Notes: a model not told the origin generated them from the sequence alone. Positions 42,029 through 51,956 are shown, numbered from the stretch's first letter. The stretch is DNA of 64,000 bases from Flavipsychrobacter sp. (GCA_041392855.1 JAWKLD010000001.1:916001-980000); one strand, 5' to 3'. Program-made: numbers and translations.

Positions 42029-42427
42029 CTATTGATTGTCAATTGCCGCTACAACTTTCAGGTTAGAAGCTTTTGCTGCTTTCATTACTTCCATTATACT
42101 ATTCCAGTCTGCTTTTTGATCTCCGTTGATAACCACCGTTGGTTCTGCATCGTCAGTACTAAGGGCTTCCTTAGCAATGGCCGATTGAAGCGAATCAGCT
42201 GATACTAGCTTTGTACCTACATAGTAGCGTTGTAGTGAATCTACAGTTACAACCACGGTTTGTTTGGCCTTTGTGTCTGTAGCTGCTTTTGGGGTCATCA
42301 CCTTCACTACATTAGGATTAGCCAGTGTAGATATGATCAAAAAGAAGAATAGCAGAATGAATAAGATATCATTCAGTGCAGAGGTATGTACCTCGTTTTT
42401 ATTTCTTAAGGTGCTCTTCAAGTTCAT
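42029..42427 (-). CDS. exbD: ExbD/TolR family biopolymer transport protein
   Basis: 132 residues: short cytoplasmic head, one membrane helix with the proton-path aspartate region (SALNDILFILLFFFLIIST), and a periplasmic domain ending VKAAKASNLKVVAAID. ExbD works with ExbB to energise TonB-dependent transport from the proton gradient. It lies 12 bp downstream of the frameshifted exbB, so their functions are tied. Confidence 0.9.
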   Translation of the reverse strand: MNLKSTLRNKNEVHTSALNDILFILLFFFLIISTLANPNVVKVMTPKAATDTKAKQTVVVTVDSLQRYYVGTKLVSADSLQSAIAKEALSTDDAEPTVVINGDQKADWNSIMEVMKAAKASNLKVVAAIDNQ

Positions 42428-42438
42428 ATACCGTAGCT

Positions 42439-43121
42439 TTAGTGAGTAGGTTCGTGTAAAATGTCTAAGAACTCTACTGCCGATGTTTCCATACGGTTCA
42501 CGTTTTTGTTTATTTGAGCATTCAGGTAGTTATAAGCCACGTAGGATATCAATCCTATGATCAAACCTACTGCAGAGGTAACCATCTTAGTATAGATACC
42601 GCCAGCCATATTTTCAATAGAAAAGCCTTGATGCTGTATGCTGAAGAATAGCAATATCATACCCGCGATAGTACCAAGGAAACCAAACATTGGTGCAATA
42701 CCTGCAGTATAGATAAATTCTTCTCGAGCTTGTATATCTCTAGTTTGCCTGTGTTCTCCATCGATTTTTCGATATGATCGATAGGCTTGCCAATACGGCT
42801 CAATCCTTTTTCTATCATTCTTGCTACAGGAGAATTAGTGCTTTTGGCTAGTGCTATAGCACCTTTAAGATTACCGTCAGTTACATGTTCGCGAATACGC
42901 GCCATGAAGTTAACGTCAATGACCTTTGCTTTTCTGATCACCATTAAACGCTCAATGAATACGTATACCATCAGAATGGAGCAGGCTAGAAGGGGGATCA
43001 TTAAAACGCCACCTTCTATAAGTAAAGACAGTAATGATAATGACTCAGGTTCTGCTTCTATTTCAGCAGGTGTCATTTGCGCTACAGTATCTAGTTGTAG
43101 TAAAATTGTAAGTAAAGACAT
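42439..43121 (-). pseudogene. exbB: ExbB/TolQ/MotA proton-channel gene, split by a frameshift
   Basis: The upstream frame (42657-43121) encodes the N-terminal membrane helix (MIPLLACSILMVYVFIERLMVI) and cytoplasmic loop up to KLEIYKLEKNLSIL. It then runs into a foreign tail and stops at TGA (42657-42659). The downstream frame continues the family as AGIAPMFGFLGTIAGMI and holds helices 2 and 3 to HEPTH (42439 onward; an ATG at 42690 starts a separate 83-residue ORF). The break lies near 42702-42710 at CTGCAGG. In the family about three residues normally stand between NLSIL and AGIAP, so roughly 10 bp appear deleted; a sequencing or assembly error is the alternative. The two pieces could in principle be made separately. 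Confidence 0.85.
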
Positions 43122-43170
43122 GAGTTAGTATTGCTTCAAACAAAAATAATAATTACTCGCAGTAGTGTTT

Positions 43171-43210
43171 GTTAAAAATAAAAACGCCGAAGCAAAATGC
43201 TTCGGCGTTA
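43171..43210 (-). terminator. Intrinsic terminator of the FKBP gene
   Basis: AACGCCGAAGCA (43183-43194) pairs perfectly with its complement (43198-43209) around an AAA loop. On the minus strand it is followed by TTTTATTTTT. It lies 18 bp past the end of the gene at 43228 and separates it from exbB. Confidence 0.9.
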
Positions 43211-43227
43211 CATATATTAAGAAATTC

Positions 43228-43656
43228 TTAACCTATAGCTACTAGTTCGATATCGAAGATAAGGTCTTTACCAGCTAACGGGTGGTTAGCATCTAATACA
43301 ACCGCTTCTTCTTTTACTTCTGTAATAACAACAGGGAAAGTATTGCCTGAATTATCACTCATATGTAGTTGTAAACCAACTTCTGGAGTCATGTCAGCAG
43401 GGAAATCGCTCTTAGGATATTCCATTACCATGTTGTCATTTCTTTGACCATAAGCTTGGTCTACAGGTATTTCTACTGTCTTCTTATCACCAACTTTCAT
43501 GTCTGTCAATGCATCATCAAAGCCTTTAATAACTTGACCTTCACCTACTTTAAACTCTAAAGGATCTCTACCTTCTGAAGTATCAAAAGTAGTTCCATCT
43601 GTTAGTTTACCATGATAATGTACCTTAACAGTATCACCGCTTTTAACTTGTGTCAT
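43228..43656 (-). CDS. FKBP-type peptidyl-prolyl isomerase, SlyD-like
   Basis: 142 residues, cytoplasmic. Layout of SlyD: FKBP core start (VKVHYHGKLTDGTTFDTSEGRDPLEFKVGEGQVIKGF in segments), the inserted flap (insert-in-flap domain) around AYGQRNDNMVMEYPKSDFP, and the closing strands HPLAGKDLIFDIELV. It lacks the His-rich metal-binding tail of E. coli SlyD. Acts as a folding chaperone and proline isomerase. Divergent from the NamZ-like gene; TACCTTG upstream on the minus strand is a near-consensus -7 box. Confidence 0.93.
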   Translation of the reverse strand: MTQVKSGDTVKVHYHGKLTDGTTFDTSEGRDPLEFKVGEGQVIKGFDDALTDMKVGDKKTVEIPVDQAYGQRNDNMVMEYPKSDFPADMTPEVGLQLHMSDNSGNTFPVVITEVKEEAVVLDANHPLAGKDLIFDIELVAIG

Positions 43657-43727
43657 GATTATATTATTTAATTAAATCAGATAATGGCTGCAAGGTACGT
43701 CTTTCTATTCGAATAATAAATTGGCAG

Positions 43728-43735
43728 TATCTTTG
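43728..43735 (+). promoter_or_regulatory. -7 box of the NamZ-like gene
   Basis: TATCTTTG followed by CATAC fits TAnnTTTG; 21 nt separate it from the ATG at 43757. The -33 region (TTTC at 43702-43705) is weak. Confidence 0.5.
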
Positions 43736-43756
43736 CATACAAATATTTAAAATAGA

Positions 43757-44947
43757 ATGATGAGATTTTGGCTGTTTATAGGAGTGTTTATTTTTTCTAC
43801 AACCTGTTTAAACTTAACTGCTTGTAGTCAGGAAATACAAACAGGCGCTGATAGGTTTGAAGAATACTTGCCTTTGTTGGCCAATAAAAAAGTAGCATTA
43901 CTCATCAACCAAACTTCTGAAGTTGATGGTACTTCATTGTTAGATACCTTATTAAGCCAAAAAATTAACGTTGTTAAGGTGTTTGTTCCTGAGCATGGTT
44001 TTAGAGGGCAGGCAGAGGCTGGTGAAAAAGTGGATAATACTATTGATAGCAAAACAAAAACACCTATTATCTCATTATACGGAAAGTCTAAAAAGCCTAA
44101 GGAGCAGGACTTGAAAGATGTTGACGTATTAATATATGATCTGCAAGATGTAGGCACCCGCTTTTATACCTATATCTCTAGTTTGCAATATGCGATGGAG
44201 GCCTGCGCTAAATATAATGTGGAGTTTATTATTCTTGACCGCCCCAATCCTAATGGACACTATATAGATGGGCCGGTACTAGAAGAGAAATATCGCTCTT
44301 TTGTAGGTATGCAATCTATACCTGTAGTATATGCTATGACAGCAGGAGAGTATGCTAAAATGCTGGTTGGAGAAAAATGGTTTGATGGAGCAGAGCAACT
44401 AAAGTTAGCTGTGATACCTTGTGCTAACTACGACCATAGTAAAAAATACGAGTTGCCAGTTAGCCCGTCTCCTAACCTTAGAAATATGGCGGCTATTTAC
44501 TGCTACCCATCACTATGCTTCTTTGAAGGGACTGTAGCAAGCGTAGGTAGAGGTACGGATATGCCCTTTCAGCAGTTTGGACACCCTGCCTACAAAGGGA
44601 AAACGAACTATAGCTTTATGCCCAATATCCCTTTTAAAGGTCCGCAGCCCAAGCTAGCAGGGGAGCGTTGCTATGGGCAGGTGATAGCACTCAACGAGCA
44701 AGAGGCCAATGTAATGATCAGAAATAGCCTAAGACTAACTTGGTTGATCAATGCCTATAATTGGTATCCCGAAAAGGATAAATTCTTTAATAGCTTTTTT
44801 GAGAAACTCGTAGGTAATTCAGCATTAAGAAAGCAAATAATGGACGGCGTTCCAGAAACTGATATTAAGGCCAGCTGGCAAAAGGATATAGATGCTTTTA
44901 AGGAAATAAGAAAAAAGTACCTGTTATATTCAGATTTTGCTCAATAG
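43757..44947 (+). CDS. DUF1343 / NamZ-like exo-beta-N-acetylmuramidase
   Basis: 396 residues with an N-terminal signal peptide and a lipobox-like LTAC. Family landmarks are LLINQTSEVDG, VPEHGFRGQAEAGE, VDVLIYDLQDVGTRFYTYISSL, LDRPNPNG and the late FEGTVASVGRGTDMPFQQFG. This is the DUF1343 family, whose founding enzyme NamZ (Tannerella/Bacillus) releases MurNAc from the non-reducing end of muropeptide sugars. A role in peptidoglycan recycling or scavenging is therefore likely. It starts ATGATG, so either methionine may be used. Confidence 0.92.
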   Translation: MMRFWLFIGVFIFSTTCLNLTACSQEIQTGADRFEEYLPLLANKKVALLINQTSEVDGTSLLDTLLSQKINVVKVFVPEHGFRGQAEAGEKVDNTIDSKTKTPIISLYGKSKKPKEQDLKDVDVLIYDLQDVGTRFYTYISSLQYAMEACAKYNVEFIILDRPNPNGHYIDGPVLEEKYRSFVGMQSIPVVYAMTAGEYAKMLVGEKWFDGAEQLKLAVIPCANYDHSKKYELPVSPSPNLRNMAAIYCYPSLCFFEGTVASVGRGTDMPFQQFGHPAYKGKTNYSFMPNIPFKGPQPKLAGERCYGQVIALNEQEANVMIRNSLRLTWLINAYNWYPEKDKFFNSFFEKLVGNSALRKQIMDGVPETDIKASWQKDIDAFKEIRKKYLLYSDFAQ

Positions 44948-44979
44948 CATTCTATTTTAGCTACTGATTACTGATACGA

Positions 44980-47900
44980 ATGCAAATATTCTTTACCCCT
45001 CTTTATGATTTTCTAAAGAAGAGAAGACCTCTTTTTTGGGTATTGTTCTTATCCTCTTTTGCGATATGGGGCTACTTTGCTTTGCAGCTAAAGCTAGATG
45101 AGGATATTTCTAAGATGCTGCCCAATAGCAAGGCTATAAAAGCCATGAATGATGTGGTCAGCAAAACAGATGCAGGGGAGCAGGTTATTTTCCTGATGTC
45201 TTTTAAAGACAGTACTGTAGTTGACCCTGATGAGCTCATAGTAGCAGCTAATGAATTTACAAACGGCTTACAAGAAGTTAACGGAGCGCTTATAGATACC
45301 ATTCGTTTGCAGCCCGGTGATGGCTATGAAGAAACGCTTGTAGATATTGTTGGGGAGAACCTTCCTTTGTTTTTAACAGAAGAAGATTATCTAAAGATCG
45401 ATAGCCTTGCTTTGCCAGGTAAAATAAAAGAGACCTTAGAGAGCAACAGGAAAATACTACTATCACCTGCAAGTGTTTTTTATAAAAGACTCGTAGCTAA
45501 GGATCCCATTGGCATATCCAATATTGTATGGAAAAAGCTAGGGGCTTTACGGTCGGGTGCTGACTATGAAAATTACGATGGCTATATCTTTTATGAAAAT
45601 CAGAGGAAACTCACATTCTTTCTAAAGCCTACTCATAAAGCATCGGAGACAGGTGCGAATAGTAAACTGTTTGAGGGGATAGATGATTATATAAACAATT
45701 GGAACACCTCTAACCCCAATATTGATATTATATACTATGGTGGTCCTGCAGTAGCAGCAGGCAATGCTACACAAATGCGTACGGATACTATAGTGACCTT
45801 ATCGCTTACCATTGTATTGCTGCTCCTACTTACTTATTACTATTTCCGTAGAAAACGTATACCGTTATTACTGTTAGTACCAGTATTGTATGGTGCAGTC
45901 ATGGGTTTGGGTATTGTTTATCTGATACAAGGGCATATCTCTATCATAGCACTTGGGGCAGGTGCCATAATAATGGGTATTGCCATTGATTTTTCAATAC
46001 ACTTCTTGTCTCATGCCAAGCAGGCAAATGATATTCGCTCTACGGTCAAAGAGTTAGCACAGCCACTAACCATAGGCAGCTTTACAACCATAGCTGCATT
46101 TTTGGCTTTGCAACTGGTAGACACACCTATACTTCAAGATCTGGGCTTGTTTGCAGCCGCTAGCTTGGCAGGTGCTGCTATATGCACATTAATATTTATG
46201 CCTCATTTGCCTATAGGTGTAAGTAATAAGGTGATCAAGCCTACAGTCTTTGATAAACTAGCACAGTGGCAGCCTGAAAAGAATAAATGGTTGATATTAT
46301 TCATTGTTGTGTTTACTCCTGTGATGCTCTACTACAGTGGGGATGTGCAGTTTGATAGCAATATGATGAATTTGAACTATCTCTCTCCAAAACTAAAAAA
46401 GGCAGAAGATGAGATCAGTAAAATTAACCCTCAGGCATTGAGTTCAGTTTTCGTTATTGCTAATGCAGAAGAAGAGGAGCAAGCATTACAAAAGCTAGAA
46501 ACAGCAAGTGGGTATCTAAACGAATTTTATGAGAAAGGGTGGATAAAGGATATTTCCAATCCAGTCTCTTTATTGCCTTCAAAAGCCACGCAGCAAAAAC
46601 GAATTGCTAGATGGAAGGATTATTGGAGCGAGGAAAGGGTCAATAATATCAGAGCTGCTATAGAACCTGCCGCAAAAGAAGTAGGCTTTTCTGCTACCGC
46701 ATTTTCAGGTTTTTATCAACGTTTGAATACCGACTATCAACCACTACAAGAAAAGGATGAGGCTGTAATTAAGTCTCTATTCCCGGGAGGGTTCTCAACT
46801 AATGAAGCTGGTGTTCATGCATTAGCAACATTGAAAGTGCCGAAGGAGTACCGTTCAAAACTATTTGAAGCATTAGGTGATAATGAAGAAGTGATCATTG
46901 CAGATAGGCAACAAGGAGCTTCTCAATTGGTAGAAATACTCAATAGTGATTTTACCAATATTGCTATCTATTCTTCCCTTATTGTGTTTTTTGCCTTACT
47001 TATTGGCTACGGTCGTTTTGAGCTGGCTATAATAGCCTTTCTGCCAATGGCAATTTCTTGGGTATGGATATTAGGATTAATGTCTTTACTTGGTCTTAAG
47101 TTTAATATCGTCAATATTGTTATCTCTTCACTCATATTTGGTTTGGGGGATGATTACACCATCTTTACTATGGATGGGCTGATAGAGCGGTATAAAACAG
47201 GGGAGCAGAAACTTCAATCAGTTAGAGCCGCTGTATATATATCTGTAACAACGGTCATTATTGGTTTAGGTGTACTTTTACTAGCCAAGCATCCTGCTTT
47301 AAGGTCTATTGCTCTTATTTCCGTTACTGGCTTAGTATGTGTATTGTTTATATCACAGACATTGCAGCCATTCTTATTCAACTTCTTTATACAGAATAGG
47401 GCTAACAAGAAGTTTCAACCCTTCACGCTTTGGAGTTTTGCTAAATCGGTATTTGCATTCACTTATTTCTTTACAGGGTCTTTATTGCTTACTGTGTTAG
47501 GGGTGGTCTTTACCAAGTTATGGCCTTTTGGTAAAGAAAGAGGTAAGTATATATTCCATATTTGTATTAGTAAGCTTACTTGGAGCATGATGCATATAAT
47601 GGCCAATGTGACCAAGCGTACTTATAATATTGGCAAAGAAGACTTTCAAAAACCGGCTGTTTTCATTGCTAATCATACTTCGTTTCTTGATATACTGATT
47701 ACTACCAGCATGCACCCGCGTATAGTATTGCTTACCAATAAATGGGTGTGGCGTTCTCCTGTATTTGGTGCTGTGGTGAGAATGGGAGAGTACTATCCTG
47801 TAGCAGAAGGGGCAGAAGATAGCTTAGAGCCATTAAAAGATTTAACGGATAGAGGCTACTCTGTTTTAGTATTCCCTGAGGGTACTCGTAGCTATGACGA

Positions 47901-48807
47901 TAAGATAAAAAGGTTCAAAAAAGGTGCTTTTTTCATAGCAGAGAAATTACAGTTGGATATAGTACCAGTTGTGCTACATGGTGTGCATAATACGATGCAA
48001 AAGGGAGACTTTTTATTGAAAGATAGCTTATGCGCTACGTATATATATGATAGGATAACACCTGATGATACAAGGTTTGGTGCTACCTATAGCGAGCGTG
48101 CTAAATACATAGGTAGATGGATGCGGTCCGAGATGTCCGATATCAGAGAAAAGGTAGAGACGCCTAGTTATTTCAGGGAGCGTCTTATAAGGAGCTATAC
48201 TTATAAGGGACCTGTGTTAGAATGGTATTGTAGGGTGAAAATCTCTCTAGAAAAAAACTATGAGCAGTTTCATGAATTACTACCTCGAACAGGTAAGTTT
48301 TATGACTTAGGGTGTGGTTATGGTTTTATGACTTATATGTTGCATTGGGCAGCACCTGAGAGACAGTTTGTAGGTGTTGACTATGACGATCAAAAAATAG
48401 AAGTAGCTCAGGGTAATTATTTACGTAATGATGCTGTCAACTTTAAGCAAGGTGATATTACGCAATTCAACCTAGAGCCTTGCGATGGTATTATCATATC
48501 AGATGTGTTGCATTATCTACTGCCTGAGCAACAGACAGCTGTTTTAGGAAATTGCTTGGCAGTACTTAATGATGGCGGACAACTGATAATTAGAGATGGT
48601 GTATCAGAATTGAAGGAGCGTATAAAAGGAACAAAGCTGACAGAGGTGTTCTCTACAAAGATCTTCAAGTTCAACAAGACTCAAAACAATCTGCATTTCT
48701 TAAGTCAGGCAATGATCGAAGACTTTGCCCAAAAGCATAACCTGCAATTGGAGATACTGGATAATAGCCAATTCACCGCCAATTTGATATTCGTTCTAAA
48801 GAAATAA
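44980..48807 (+). CDS. Trifunctional MMPL transporter / lysophospholipid acyltransferase / SAM methyltransferase
   Basis: 1275 residues joining three enzymes. Residues 1 to about 860 are an MMPL (RND-type) exporter with two sets of membrane helices, including GAIIMGIAIDFSIHF and LIFGLGDDYTIFTMDG, the paired helix-4-like segments. About 885-1070 is a PlsC-type acyltransferase with NHTSFLD (H899 and D904) and FPEGTRS (965-971). About 1090-1275 is a class I methyltransferase with DLGCGYG (1109-1115) and the later GIIISDVLHYL. The fusion occurs in Bacteroidota, and its parts recur separately in aryl-polyene and flexirubin clusters. No other pigment genes lie here. It probably makes, methylates and moves an acyl lipid across the membrane. 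Confidence 0.93.
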   Translation: MQIFFTPLYDFLKKRRPLFWVLFLSSFAIWGYFALQLKLDEDISKMLPNSKAIKAMNDVVSKTDAGEQVIFLMSFKDSTVVDPDELIVAANEFTNGLQEVNGALIDTIRLQPGDGYEETLVDIVGENLPLFLTEEDYLKIDSLALPGKIKETLESNRKILLSPASVFYKRLVAKDPIGISNIVWKKLGALRSGADYENYDGYIFYENQRKLTFFLKPTHKASETGANSKLFEGIDDYINNWNTSNPNIDIIYYGGPAVAAGNATQMRTDTIVTLSLTIVLLLLLTYYYFRRKRIPLLLLVPVLYGAVMGLGIVYLIQGHISIIALGAGAIIMGIAIDFSIHFLSHAKQANDIRSTVKELAQPLTIGSFTTIAAFLALQLVDTPILQDLGLFAAASLAGAAICTLIFMPHLPIGVSNKVIKPTVFDKLAQWQPEKNKWLILFIVVFTPVMLYYSGDVQFDSNMMNLNYLSPKLKKAEDEISKINPQALSSVFVIANAEEEEQALQKLETASGYLNEFYEKGWIKDISNPVSLLPSKATQQKRIARWKDYWSEERVNNIRAAIEPAAKEVGFSATAFSGFYQRLNTDYQPLQEKDEAVIKSLFPGGFSTNEAGVHALATLKVPKEYRSKLFEALGDNEEVIIADRQQGASQLVEILNSDFTNIAIYSSLIVFFALLIGYGRFELAIIAFLPMAISWVWILGLMSLLGLKFNIVNIVISSLIFGLGDDYTIFTMDGLIERYKTGEQKLQSVRAAVYISVTTVIIGLGVLLLAKHPALRSIALISVTGLVCVLFISQTLQPFLFNFFIQNRANKKFQPFTLWSFAKSVFAFTYFFTGSLLLTVLGVVFTKLWPFGKERGKYIFHICISKLTWSMMHIMANVTKRTYNIGKEDFQKPAVFIANHTSFLDILITTSMHPRIVLLTNKWVWRSPVFGAVVRMGEYYPVAEGAEDSLEPLKDLTDRGYSVLVFPEGTRSYDDKIKRFKKGAFFIAEKLQLDIVPVVLHGVHNTMQKGDFLLKDSLCATYIYDRITPDDTRFGATYSERAKYIGRWMRSEMSDIREKVETPSYFRERLIRSYTYKGPVLEWYCRVKISLEKNYEQFHELLPRTGKFYDLGCGYGFMTYMLHWAAPERQFVGVDYDDQKIEVAQGNYLRNDAVNFKQGDITQFNLEPCDGIIISDVLHYLLPEQQTAVLGNCLAVLNDGGQLIIRDGVSELKERIKGTKLTEVFSTKIFKFNKTQNNLHFLSQAMIEDFAQKHNLQLEILDNSQFTANLIFVLKK

Positions 48808-48824
48808 GAATAAGTGATTCTTCG

Positions 48825-50123
48825 TTACTGAACAGAAGTAGGTCTGGTCTTATGTTTATAGATGCTAATAAGCCATAAGACTATGCTGAAACTGAATAGG
48901 ATCATTAGATGCAGTAGCACATCTGTAAAATCACCATTACGAAGTATAATAGCATTTACAGCATCTAAACCCCAGCGAAGAGGGGAGATGAGTGCTAATG
49001 TTTGAATGGATTCAGGTAGTAGGTCTACTGGTACCCAAATACCGCCTATAGCTGATAGTATAACAATAGATATAGCACCAAAAGGCATAGATTGGTTAGT
49101 AGTTTTGAATACAGCTCCAATAAAGTGCCCGTAAGAAGTAGCGGCAAAGGCAATAGCTATAGCTACTGGTAATAGTACCCAAGCATTAATACCAAGATAT
49201 AATGTAGGTAGACCTAGTAATGGTAATAACCATATACCAAGGCTAAACATAAAGATGAACTGTAGCGTACAAATAAGGGTATAGAACAATATCTTACCTA
49301 AAGCTACATAGCGTAATGCAAATGGTATTAACCCTACTCTCAAAGCACTGCCTTCTTCGCGTTCTCTAATAGAATGTCCTGCTATCGGTATTACAATAAA
49401 GAACATACCGAATATAGCCCATGCAGGCACATTGTGCTGTACAGAGTTGATGTATTTACTTTCTTCTTTGCTTTCGTACAGCATCTCTTCTCTGATACCA
49501 ATACCTGAGAATACCTTTTTGAAATCATCAGTAACAGTTTGCTCTATATCTTCAGCTTTGCCTAGTTTGGATAGACGTTGTACCAGCATATTGCTACACG
49601 AATAGGTGACAAACTTATCCAGTGCGTTGCTAATAGATAGTCTGAAAGTAGGCTTGGTAACTGGGTCAAAATACATCCGTACATAAGAGCTGTCTCTTGA
49701 ATCTCTTGTTGGTAATGACATTAACCCCAGCTTGCTTGATATGCTATTGGCTACAATATTAGCTGCATTAACCACCTCGGCTGTTGCTCCTTTAGGGATA
49801 ACAATACCAACCTTGTATTCTCCGTCTTGTAACAGCTGGGTAAATCGTTCTTTGGATAACGGAGCACCGTCTACACTGTCAATTACTTTGAAGTTCTTAC
49901 TTTCTTTCAGTCCCTTTTTTATTTCCTTTGCAAGGCTACCACCATCATTGTCTACTAGTAGCAATTCAAATTTCAACTCCTGGTAGTCTTTAAATGGGGC
50001 ATCTTGTACCATTGCCATCACAACAATTAATACCGCAGGCATTAAAAACAAGAGCATAAAACCAGCGACATCACGTCGGGTTAATATCCACTCTTTTAAT
50101 ATAGTTGCTAATACCTTTTTCAT
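48825..50123 (-). CDS. ABC-2 type transporter permease
   Basis: 432 residues. An N-terminal membrane helix (GFMLLFLMPAVLIVVMAMV), a large extracytoplasmic domain (about 45-235), then five or so helices starting AWAIFGMFFIVIPIAGHSIREREEGS, the conserved cytoplasmic-facing RE motif of ABC-2 permeases. Partners with the ATPase gene that ends 1 bp before its start. An exporter of unknown substrate (drug, lipid or polysaccharide). Confidence 0.92.
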   Translation of the reverse strand: MKKVLATILKEWILTRRDVAGFMLLFLMPAVLIVVMAMVQDAPFKDYQELKFELLLVDNDGGSLAKEIKKGLKESKNFKVIDSVDGAPLSKERFTQLLQDGEYKVGIVIPKGATAEVVNAANIVANSISSKLGLMSLPTRDSRDSSYVRMYFDPVTKPTFRLSISNALDKFVTYSCSNMLVQRLSKLGKAEDIEQTVTDDFKKVFSGIGIREEMLYESKEESKYINSVQHNVPAWAIFGMFFIVIPIAGHSIREREEGSALRVGLIPFALRYVALGKILFYTLICTLQFIFMFSLGIWLLPLLGLPTLYLGINAWVLLPVAIAIAFAATSYGHFIGAVFKTTNQSMPFGAISIVILSAIGGIWVPVDLLPESIQTLALISPLRWGLDAVNAIILRNGDFTDVLLHLMILFSFSIVLWLISIYKHKTRPTSVQ

Positions 50124-50124
50124 A

Positions 50125-50871
50125 TTAATCTCTTACTGAGTGTCCTGTGTAGTGCAAGAACACATCTTCAAGTCTATTGCAGTTTGGTGTTTGTTGAATT
50201 AAGTCGGCAGGGGAGCCACTTACGATATTTTTTCCTTGGTCTATTATGACAACATCTTCACATATTTTCTCAGCTTCTTCTAAATGGTGAGAGGTATATA
50301 ATATCGTATTGCCTTGTTCTTTATACTCTTTTAAAAAGTTAAGTATCATGGCACGAGATTGTACATCCACTCCTGCGGTTGGCTCGTCAAGGATAACCAG
50401 CTGCGGTTGGTGAAGTAGGGAGGCTATTACATTTACTCTTCGTTTCATGCCACCACTATAGCGAACAACACGTTTGTTAGCATGTTTGTCCATGTCTAAT
50501 CTCTCTAGTAATAGTTGGGCTCTTTGGTTAATCGTATTCTTATCTAGTCCATAGAGCTTACCAATGTATCTAAAATTTTCCCAAGCTGATAGATTAGGGA
50601 ATAAAGCTATCTGTTGAGGTACAATACCTATTTGCTGTCTTATGTATTGAGTATCTGTACCACAGTCTTTACCAAGTATACGAGCTGTGCCAGAGTCCGC
50701 ATGTAGTAGACCGCATAGAATATTGATGCTGGTAGATTTTCCCGCACCATTAGGACCTAGCAGCCCAACTATCTGGTTTTCTTGTACAGAAAAGCTAAGC
50801 CCGTCTAATGCAGGTGCAAAGGCTCCTTTATATTCCTTTTTTAAAGATTCTATTTCTATTGCCAACGACAT
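50125..50871 (-). CDS. ABC transporter ATP-binding protein
   Basis: 248 residues with Walker A GPNGAGKS, Q-loop around VPQQIALFP, signature YSGGMKRR, Walker B LVILDEPTAGVD and the H-loop YTSHHLEEAE, in the DrrA/CcmA-like exporter class. It energises the permease downstream (gap 1 bp). Upstream is tryptophan 2,3-dioxygenase, 11 bp away on the same strand, a genomic neighbour without an obvious functional link. Confidence 0.95.
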   Translation of the reverse strand: MSLAIEIESLKKEYKGAFAPALDGLSFSVQENQIVGLLGPNGAGKSTSINILCGLLHADSGTARILGKDCGTDTQYIRQQIGIVPQQIALFPNLSAWENFRYIGKLYGLDKNTINQRAQLLLERLDMDKHANKRVVRYSGGMKRRVNVIASLLHQPQLVILDEPTAGVDVQSRAMILNFLKEYKEQGNTILYTSHHLEEAEKICEDVVIIDQGKNIVSGSPADLIQQTPNCNRLEDVFLHYTGHSVRD

Positions 50872-50882
50872 GCAACTATGGC

Positions 50883-51902
50883 TTATTTATAACTTAAACC
50901 ATCAATTACACCAGCGGGTAGATCAGGCAGCATATTGCGTGGTACCAGGAAAGAGGTTAATTCTGCAAGCTCCTTATAGATAATATGACTATCAGCCGCC
51001 GCTCTCAAATAATCAGAACCCGAACTGCCACCAGTGCCTACACGTTTTCCAATAGTGCGTTGTACCATATGTATATGGCGGTGACGCCACATAGATAGCT
51101 TTTCATCTATTTCAAGAAGGCTGCTTACCAGTTCGAAAGGTAAATGGAGTAGCGGGTAGTCTCTATAAAGCATAATGAAAAGAGCACTTCTATTAGCTTC
51201 TGCACTAAACCTTCTGTCCTCCGGATATTCCTTATCATTCATAAACAACATATCAAATGTTGTTAGGTTGCCTTTTTCTACTTCTTGTAAGCTGTCAGCA
51301 TATAGTGCTCTGTATTGTTGCCAAAAAGAGTTTTCAGGCCACATATTGTCTTTAACAAAAGGCATTCGCTCTAGCCATCTGTTAATAAGTACTAGCAATG
51401 ATTCTTGAGCCTCTGCGTCTTTCACTCTTTTTATATCTGCCTCGTTCAGTTGAGAGATATAATAATTCTGTCCATGACGGCTCTTATAATTGAGGCCCAA
51501 AGTGGCTTCGATTATTTTAAATTGTATGCTTTGAAAGCCTGACGCAGGACGTAGTAGATCTCTAAAGTCTAAGAAGTCGAGTGGTGTCATGGTTTCCATA
51601 ACAGTCATTTGCTCTACTGCTATATCCAGTATTGAACAGATGCGTTTAACTCTATGTATGGTATTATATATATCAGGGGAGTTATTCGGGATGCTTTCTT
51701 GTTTGAAAATGTTACGAATAACACCTAGTTCATGTAATATCTGTTTGAACCATAATTCATAAGTCTGATGTATGATGATAAACATCATTTCATCATCTGC
51801 TTTTATACCTTCCTTATCACTTTCAGGAAGCTGTGCATTTAGTATTTTATCTAGTTGTAGGTACTCGCTATAGTAAACAGGTGGACGTTGTTTCTTTTCC
51901 AT
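50883..51902 (-). CDS. kynA: Tryptophan 2,3-dioxygenase
   Basis: 339 residues, the heme enzyme that opens the indole ring of tryptophan to N-formylkynurenine, first step of the kynurenine pathway. Landmarks: YYSEYLQLDKIL, FIIIHQTYELWFKQILHEL, the distal substrate pocket DFRDLLRPASGFQS, the proximal heme histidine region WRHRHIHMVQRTIG, and the GTGGSSGSDYL substrate loop. No other kynurenine genes are adjacent. Confidence 0.95.
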   Translation of the reverse strand: MEKKQRPPVYYSEYLQLDKILNAQLPESDKEGIKADDEMMFIIIHQTYELWFKQILHELGVIRNIFKQESIPNNSPDIYNTIHRVKRICSILDIAVEQMTVMETMTPLDFLDFRDLLRPASGFQSIQFKIIEATLGLNYKSRHGQNYYISQLNEADIKRVKDAEAQESLLVLINRWLERMPFVKDNMWPENSFWQQYRALYADSLQEVEKGNLTTFDMLFMNDKEYPEDRRFSAEANRSALFIMLYRDYPLLHLPFELVSSLLEIDEKLSMWRHRHIHMVQRTIGKRVGTGGSSGSDYLRAAADSHIIYKELAELTSFLVPRNMLPDLPAGVIDGLSYK

Positions 51903-51956
51903 GCGGTTAAATTAATTAATCTTATTTGAACTAGGTACATACATATTTTTCTGCTA

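Noticed and set aside
42439..43121. Programmed ribosomal frameshift in exbB
   Set aside because: No slippery heptamer or downstream structure at the junction (CTGCAGG), and the family spacing suggests missing bases; mutation or sequencing error is simpler.
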